A DNA stretch of 64,000 nucleotides, from assembly GCF_900088535.1 (NCBI RefSeq), contig NZ_LT578417.1:1240001-1304000 (forward strand), read 5' to 3'. The position numbers and the translations under genes are program-made. This stretch comes from Cyanobium sp. NIES-981 (lineage in GTDB: Bacteria; Cyanobacteriota; Cyanobacteriia; PCC-6307; Cyanobiaceae). Below, in pieces: positions 59,321 to 64,000 of the stretch (position 1 is the stretch's first letter; each line of letters begins with the position of its first letter). The notes under the pieces were generated by a model. The model was not told the DNA's origin, made no database searches, and saw nothing but the letters and a program-made list of their open reading frames with translations.

Positions 59321-59431
59321 TGTCAGCTGCACCAGGGGCTGATCGCCCAGGGCGAGCACCTCACCAACCGCTGCCAGGGCTGGACCGACGACTTGGTGCG
59401 CCAGCAGGGCTGGGCACCCGAGGTGACCTGA
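59321..59431 (+). pseudogene. Small Cys-rich protein, copy 2, 3' part
   Basis: Reads CQLHQGLIAQGEHLTNRC then QGWTDDLVRQQGWAPEVT and TGA; nearly identical to 22231-22344. The C-x16-C spacing is kept. Separated from its 5' part by 2.17 kb. Confidence 0.75.
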
Positions 59432-59438
59432 GCCGGGC

Positions 59439-59536
59439 ATGGCGACCAGCAAGCATCCGCCCCTCTCCCCCAAGGAAGGCTGGCTGAGCGATGGGCGCAG
59501 CGGCTGGAGCTGATCACGCTCTGGCGCCAGCAGTAA
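59439..59536 (+). pseudogene. Degenerate copy of the second module gene
   Basis: MATSKHPPLSPKEGWL resembles PPLSPRETWIS of the 22341 gene, then a deletion of about 40-45 bp and a frame change lead to ERWAQRLELI (compare DRWSQRLEIT), ending at TAA 59534-59536. The gene order of copy 1 is therefore preserved. Confidence 0.6.
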
Positions 59537-59644
59537 CAGGAGGGGTTGCGAACCTGCCCGCACCAATGGACGCCACCTGCTCCGCTGCGGTGCTGAAGGG
59601 CCAGGCCCCATCCAGGCATCCTGGGGAGAAGGTGATGGATCCAG

Positions 59645-59902
59645 ATGAGCGATCACGGCGCACAACAGCTCACGGCTCGAGAGATGGTGCGGGCTCATGC
59701 CTACCCCGTGCTGGCAGCGATCAGCACGCTGAGCCTGCTGGCCATTGCCCTGCTCCAGATCCCTGGTGCCGTCAAAGCCCACCGCTACAACCAGTGCATT
59801 GATACGCAGGTGCGGTTGCGGCAAGCCAGCAACCTGGCGGGGCAGGAGGGCCCTGGGAAGTTGATCTACCTCAAAGCTGTGCAGCACTGCGAAGGCCTCT
59901 GA
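59645..59902 (+). CDS. Small membrane protein, 85 aa
   Basis: ATG at 59645. One transmembrane segment VLAAISTLSLLAIALLQIPG (about residues 22-41), then YNQCIDTQVRLRQAS and LIYLKAVQHCEGL with two Cys. Looks like a conserved picocyanobacterial single-pass protein. Function unknown. Confidence 0.6.
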   Translation: MSDHGAQQLTAREMVRAHAYPVLAAISTLSLLAIALLQIPGAVKAHRYNQCIDTQVRLRQASNLAGQEGPGKLIYLKAVQHCEGL

Positions 59903-59918
59903 CGCCGGGCCGCCACGC

Positions 59919-60998
59919 TTAGTGCCGATGGCGGTGATGGGCGTCGCTCACATGGGGGTGAGCATGGGCTGTGTCCGTGTGCTGATGGCCGTGGGCATGC
60001 CAGAAGGGTTGATCGTCGGGCATTCCCCTGAGGTCGTCTTCTGTATGGGGATGGTCGTGATGGGGATCGCTGTTGCTGGGGTCGTGGCGATGGCGGTGGG
60101 AGTGCTCCAGAGGCTCGTGGCGATGCCAGTGGCTGTGCTGCTCGTTCAACAGCAGGGCTACCCCGCCTGCCATCAGGCCTGCCGCCACGGCGAGCTGGGT
60201 GGTGAGGGCTTCTCTCAGCACCACTAGCGCAAACAAGGCCCCCACGAACGGGGCCGTGGCAAAGATCAGGGCTTCCCGAGCGGCACCCAGACCCCGCAGC
60301 GCCAGCAGATCGAGCCAGATCGAGATGCCATAGCCAAGGGCGCCGATGACGAGCAACCCCAGAGTCGTTGGCATTGGTGGAAAGCGTTCCCCCAGCAGCA
60401 GGGCCAGGCCCAGCATGGGCAGGGAAGCTCCAGCGGCCTTGAGGGTGGCGATCTGAATCGGGTTGCGCAGGCTGAGGCGCTGGCTGAGGTTGTTGTCGAT
60501 CCCCCAGGCCAGGGTTGCCGCCGCGATCAGCAGAGCCCCTGGGCCGTTGACACCATGGAGGGAACCTCCGGAGAGCACCACGGCTCCGGCAGTGGTGAGA
60601 GCCGCTGCCGTGATGCCGCGACGTCCCAGGTGCTCTCGGCCCACAAGCACCGCGATCGCGAGCGTGAACGGTGTTTCCAGATTGAGCAACAGCGAACTGG
60701 AGGCTGCCGGCAGACGAGCCAGACCCAGCACCAGCGCCACCGGGCCCACCATGCCCCCGAGCACGGTGAGCCCGGCCAGAGCCGGCCAATCACTGGCTTG
60801 CACCGGCGCTTCCGACTGGGAGCCGCCCAGCACCAGCCGCAGCAGCAGCAAGGCCATGGCCGCCCCGGCATAGAGCAGGGCCGCGATGCTCACGGCCGAG
60901 CCCTGGCCTGTGAGGGTGCTGATCAGGGGGGCGCTGCAACCGAACAGCACCGCTGCGGCGAGTCCGGCGAGTTGACCGCGGCGCTGCAGGGACATCAA
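59919..60998 (-). CDS. EamA/DMT-family transporter with histidine-rich tail
   Basis: 359 aa with ten predicted transmembrane segments in two EamA halves (GLAAAVLFGCSAPLISTLTG; LIAAATLAWGIDNNLSQRLS). The last about 70 residues contain more than 20 His (HSHWHRHEPLEHSHRHRHDP and AHGHQHTDTAHAHPH). His-rich tails are found on metal transporters. Start overlaps the adaptor stop (ATGA). Together with the RND pump it suggests metal efflux; the metal is not identified. Confidence 0.8.
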   Translation of the reverse strand: MMSLQRRGQLAGLAAAVLFGCSAPLISTLTGQGSAVSIAALLYAGAAMALLLLRLVLGGSQSEAPVQASDWPALAGLTVLGGMVGPVALVLGLARLPAASSSLLLNLETPFTLAIAVLVGREHLGRRGITAAALTTAGAVVLSGGSLHGVNGPGALLIAAATLAWGIDNNLSQRLSLRNPIQIATLKAAGASLPMLGLALLLGERFPPMPTTLGLLVIGALGYGISIWLDLLALRGLGAAREALIFATAPFVGALFALVVLREALTTQLAVAAGLMAGGVALLLNEQHSHWHRHEPLEHSHRHRHDPSNSDPHHDHPHTEDDLRGMPDDQPFWHAHGHQHTDTAHAHPHVSDAHHRHRH

Positions 60999-62128
60999 CG
61001 GAGCATCTGCGTGGGTCCAGCCACCAAGCTGTCTCCAGCGCGCACGCCCTGGAGGATCACCACCCGATCGGCCGACTGTTGCCCCACCACAACGGGCACA
61101 GGCTCCACTACACCACGTTGGTAGCGAAACACCGTCGGTGAGCCGTTCACCACCTGGACGGCATCGGCGGGCACCGTGAATCGCTGCTCGGAGGCGGACA
61201 CCATCACAAAGGCCGTCACCGCCGTACCGGCAGGCGGCATCGGTGCGTCGACGGTCTGAGCGCGCACGACGCTCACCCGATTGCCGCTGCCGCTGTCTGG
61301 TGCCACCGCCAGCACCCGGGCTCGCAGATCCCTGGCACCGGCCTTCACCCGCAGCAGCTGGCCGGGTTCCAGATTGGCGGCCAGCACAGGAGAAACCAGG
61401 AAGCGCAATTCACTACCCCGCGCATCGCTAATCTGGGCCACCTCATCTCCCGCCTGCAGCACAGCACCAGGGGATGCCTTGACGGCGGCGATCTGTCCGC
61501 TGATCGGACTTCTGATGGGCAGACGCCCCATGGCGTCGGGCTCTCCCATCGCCATGGCCTTGGCCGTTGCTGCCCGCGCGGTGCTGGCCGCGGTCACGCT
61601 GGCAATCCGCCGGCTTTCCAGCTCCTGCGCCGAGAGGGCGCCTTGCTTGGCCATCGGGGCAGCGAGCCGGTACTGGTAAGCCAGCGATTGCGCCGTGGCC
61701 TGGGCGGCGTCGGCGTCGGCACGCACCACGGCGGCTTCCGGGCTCTGCACCTTGGCGATCACCTCGCCGCTGCGCACGGTGGTGCCCGGGGCCACCAGCA
61801 GGTGCACGATGCGGCCAGCCACGGGCATGCCCACGCTGGAGCGTGCGCCAACGGCCGCTTCCACAAAGCCTGAGATCGGCCGTTCCGTGCCGGTGCTGGC
61901 TTCCGGGCGAATGATGCGGAGACCCGAGCGCCGCAGTTGCTCCGCGCTCAGGCTGATCGTGTTGCGGGCGGCGGTTGCTTCTGTGCTCGCCTTGGGCGTG
62001 GATGGGGCAGGCCCACCGCTGTGGCGGCCCACGGCGATCCCCAGCAGCAGCGACCCGGCGATCGCGATGGGCAAGAGGGCGCGGGGCTCGCGCAACCGAG
62101 CGGTGATGGCCTGGAGGCTTGAGCTCAT
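60995..62128 (-). CDS. RND efflux periplasmic adaptor (membrane fusion protein)
   Basis: 377 aa from ATG at 62128; one N-terminal transmembrane anchor (LLPIAIAGSLLLGIAVG). Barrel-sandwich/lipoyl halves (AGRIVHLLVAPGTTVRSGEV and GQIAAVKASPGAVLQAGDEV) flank a helical hairpin. The C-terminal beta-barrel ends in GVRAGDSLVAGPTQML. CusB/HlyD type. ATGA overlaps on both sides tie it to the RND and EamA genes. Confidence 0.88.
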   Translation of the reverse strand: MSSSLQAITARLREPRALLPIAIAGSLLLGIAVGRHSGGPAPSTPKASTEATAARNTISLSAEQLRRSGLRIIRPEASTGTERPISGFVEAAVGARSSVGMPVAGRIVHLLVAPGTTVRSGEVIAKVQSPEAAVVRADADAAQATAQSLAYQYRLAAPMAKQGALSAQELESRRIASVTAASTARAATAKAMAMGEPDAMGRLPIRSPISGQIAAVKASPGAVLQAGDEVAQISDARGSELRFLVSPVLAANLEPGQLLRVKAGARDLRARVLAVAPDSGSGNRVSVVRAQTVDAPMPPAGTAVTAFVMVSASEQRFTVPADAVQVVNGSPTVFRYQRGVVEPVPVVVGQQSADRVVILQGVRAGDSLVAGPTQMLR

Positions 62129-64000
62129 GGCTGAGACAGCGCGAGAGAAGGCATGGAGGTGTGGATCGGCGGCAACAGCCAACGGCCAAAGCGCACATAC
62201 AGCGCGGGTAGGACCAGCAATGTCAGCGCCGTGGAGGTGATCAGGCCGCCCAGCACCACAACGGCCAGGGGCTGCAGGATTTCGTTGCCGGCCCCGAACG
62301 CCAGCGCCAACGGCAAGGCACCCAGCGCGGACGAGAGCGCAGTCATCAAGATGGCGTTGAGGCGCTCCAGGCTTCCCTCACGGATCACCTCGCTCAGGGG
62401 TTGCCCATCGGCATGGCGGCGGTTGTAGTTGTCCACCAGCAACAACCCATTGCGCACGGCGATGCCAAACAGCGTGATGAAGCCGATCAGCGAGGCGATT
62501 GATAGCACTCCTCCCGTGAGCAACACGGCCACCACACCGCCAATCAGGGCCAGGGGCAGATTGAGCATGATCGCCACCGTGGCCGGCAGAGATTTCACCG
62601 AGATCACCATCAGCACACTGATCACCACTGCGGCAACAGCGCTGTAGAAGATCAGAGACGCGGTTGCCCGTTCTTCTGATTCGAATTGGCCGCCGTAGCG
62701 GATCGTGTAGCCCTGAGGCAGTGGCACCTCGCGGGCAATGGTGCGCTGGATGTCTTTGACGACTGTGCCGAGCGGCCGGCCGCTGACGTTGGCGGAGACC
62801 ACGATCATCCGGGACACGTCCTCCCGGTTGACGACGTTGGAGCCCAGGCCTTCGTCGATCCAGGCGACGCTGCCCAGCGGCACCGTCATGCCATTGGAGA
62901 AGGCCACCGGCACCGAGCGGATCGCCTCCAGGCTTGCGCGCGCGTCTGGCTGGAGCTGCACCAGCACATCGCTGCGCACCCCGGCTTCCACTACGTGGCC
63001 CACCACCTTGCCGTTGAGGGCAATCTCCACGGCCTGCGACAGCTCTTCAATGCTGAGGCCCAGGGCCGAGGCCAGGGGGCGGTCGTAGTGGATCTGGACC
63101 TGGGGGATGGGCAGTTGGGGCTCCAGCTGCAGATCCACCACTCCGTTGATCGGCTTGATCGCTGTCTCCACGGCCTCGCCGATGCGGCGCAGCTCGCCCA
63201 GATCGGTGCCGTAGATCTTGATCGCGATGGCACTGCGGACCCCGGAGAGCACCTCATCCATGCGGTGGGAGATGAAGCCGCCGATGTTGGAAGCCACGCC
63301 CGGCAGCTTCTGAAACGCCTGCCGCAGTTCAGCAATGGCGGCTGGGCGGTTGGCCATCGCCCGATCACTGAGTTCCACATCCACATGGGCCAGGTTCACA
63401 CCCGCACCATCGGCATCACCAGGCGCGCGGCCGGTGCGCACCTGCACCCACTCGAACAGAGGGTTGTTCTGCAGCGAACGGGTCAGGGCCAGGCCGGCCC
63501 GATTGGTCATCTCGAGTGACACCCCTGGGTAGAGCACCATCGAATTCACCAGCGACTTTTCACGGAACTCGGGCAGAAACACCCGCCCCAGTGCCGGCAG
63601 GATGAGGGTGGTGGCGATCACCAGAGCCAGGGCCATGGCCAGCACCCGCTGCGGGGAGGCCAGGGCCAGATCCAGCACAGGGCGATAGAGGCGCTGGGCT
63701 TGGTTGGCGATCCAGGTGTTCTCCTCGGGCAGCTGAACCGGCGCCAGCAGGATGGCGCAGAGGGCAGGTGACAGAGTCACCGCTACCAGGGTGGAGGCGC
63801 CGATGCAGAGCAGGTAGGCCAGGCCCATGGGCGCAAAGATCCGTCCTTCCACGCCGGTGAGCGAGAAGATCGGCGCGAACACCACCGCAATGATCACGGT
63901 GGAGAACAGCACGGGCTGGCGCACCTCCACCGAGGTGTCAAACACCACTTGCAGCGATGATTTGGGCGTGCTGCTCGCCTGGTTGCGGCGCAGGCCCCGG
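62125..64000 (-). CDS. RND-family heavy-metal-type efflux pump, 5' end beyond window
   Basis: About 625 C-terminal residues of a CusA/CzcA-like pump (usually about 1,040 aa). Visible: VLFSTVIIAVVFAPIFSLTG, FLPEFREKSLVNSMVLYPGV, GGFISHRMDEVLSGVRSAIA, IRYGGQFESEERA and a second transmembrane bundle with GIAVRNGLLLVDNYNRR. The frame remains open to the right edge (RGLRRNQASS). It is the first gene of an RND - adaptor - EamA operon transcribed leftward. Confidence 0.9.
   Translation of the reverse strand, partial: RGLRRNQASSTPKSSLQVVFDTSVEVRQPVLFSTVIIAVVFAPIFSLTGVEGRIFAPMGLAYLLCIGASTLVAVTLSPALCAILLAPVQLPEENTWIANQAQRLYRPVLDLALASPQRVLAMALALVIATTLILPALGRVFLPEFREKSLVNSMVLYPGVSLEMTNRAGLALTRSLQNNPLFEWVQVRTGRAPGDADGAGVNLAHVDVELSDRAMANRPAAIAELRQAFQKLPGVASNIGGFISHRMDEVLSGVRSAIAIKIYGTDLGELRRIGEAVETAIKPINGVVDLQLEPQLPIPQVQIHYDRPLASALGLSIEELSQAVEIALNGKVVGHVVEAGVRSDVLVQLQPDARASLEAIRSVPVAFSNGMTVPLGSVAWIDEGLGSNVVNREDVSRMIVVSANVSGRPLGTVVKDIQRTIAREVPLPQGYTIRYGGQFESEERATASLIFYSAVAAVVISVLMVISVKSLPATVAIMLNLPLALIGGVVAVLLTGGVLSIASLIGFITLFGIAVRNGLLLVDNYNRRHADGQPLSEVIREGSLERLNAILMTALSSALGALPLALAFGAGNEILQPLAVVVLGGLITSTALTLLVLPALYVRFGRWLLPPIHTSMPSLALSQP

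Noticed and set aside
58976-59887. 303-codon minus-strand frame across copy 2 remnants
   Set aside because: Reads antisense through the pseudogene and through the opposite small gene; no conserved stretch.

Overview
The window reads as chromosomal DNA of a high-GC alpha-picocyanobacterium (Cyanobium / Synechococcus subcluster 5.2-like). This is an inference from gene content: the order ddl - small membrane protein - ftsQ - ftsZ - panB, a protease-dead ClpR next to an active ClpP followed by ilvC and cobD, and a PIN/TRAM membrane protein. GC is very high except in a few sharply bounded low-GC patches.

1-17,050 is core genome: a partial dipeptide epimerase, a glutaminase-STAS-cNMP fusion, miaB, ddl, ftsQ, ftsZ, an SRP RNA gene on the minus strand, panB and hemW (convergent and overlapping), a PIN-TRAM protein, clpR-clpP, ilvC, an MFS-like protein, cobD and small genes.

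17,050-29,700 is accessory. A candidate SOS-controlled recombination cluster (SLOG/DUF2493 protein, Gp157-family protein, Rad52-family annealase) is followed by a LexA-box-preceded gene for a small Cys-rich protein. That gene is split by a complete 1,717-bp insertion sequence with 16-bp inverted repeats and a 4-bp target duplication. Next come a low-GC gene, a HicB-like protein, a DUF4236 protein, a GNAT/PPC-domain pair and a set of unrecognised, partly coiled-coil genes.

29,700-47,500 is a defence-type island. A kinase-WYL fusion and a divergent HTH regulator share an intergenic region with an 11-bp inverted repeat. They precede an operon of a giant DUF1998 helicase with a nuclease-like tail, a DrmD-like SNF2 helicase and a PglX/DrmMI-like DNA methyltransferase. 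The methyltransferase recognition region is a low-GC patch in a high-GC gene. Two genes with R-x4-H motifs follow.

47,500-56,900 holds a DUF7227-type gene, a DODA-type dioxygenase, a PrlF-YhaV toxin-antitoxin pair with a palindromic operator, a minus-strand set of phage virion genes (HK97-like capsid to a seven-repeat beta-propeller tail protein) without packaging genes, a MazF-type pair and a small PD-(D/E)XK-like protein.

56,900-59,540 is a second copy of the LexA-box / Cys-rich protein module. It is broken at almost the same codon as copy 1, but by an IS110-family element. 59,600-64,000 carries an RND efflux operon (RND pump, adaptor, EamA permease with a histidine-rich tail) running off the right edge.

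The most interesting signals are the duplicated SOS-box module interrupted twice at the same codon, the SLOG-Gp157-Rad52 cluster, the helicase-helicase-methyltransferase operon with its exchanged recognition region, and a possible bridge-RNA guide in the IS110 left end.
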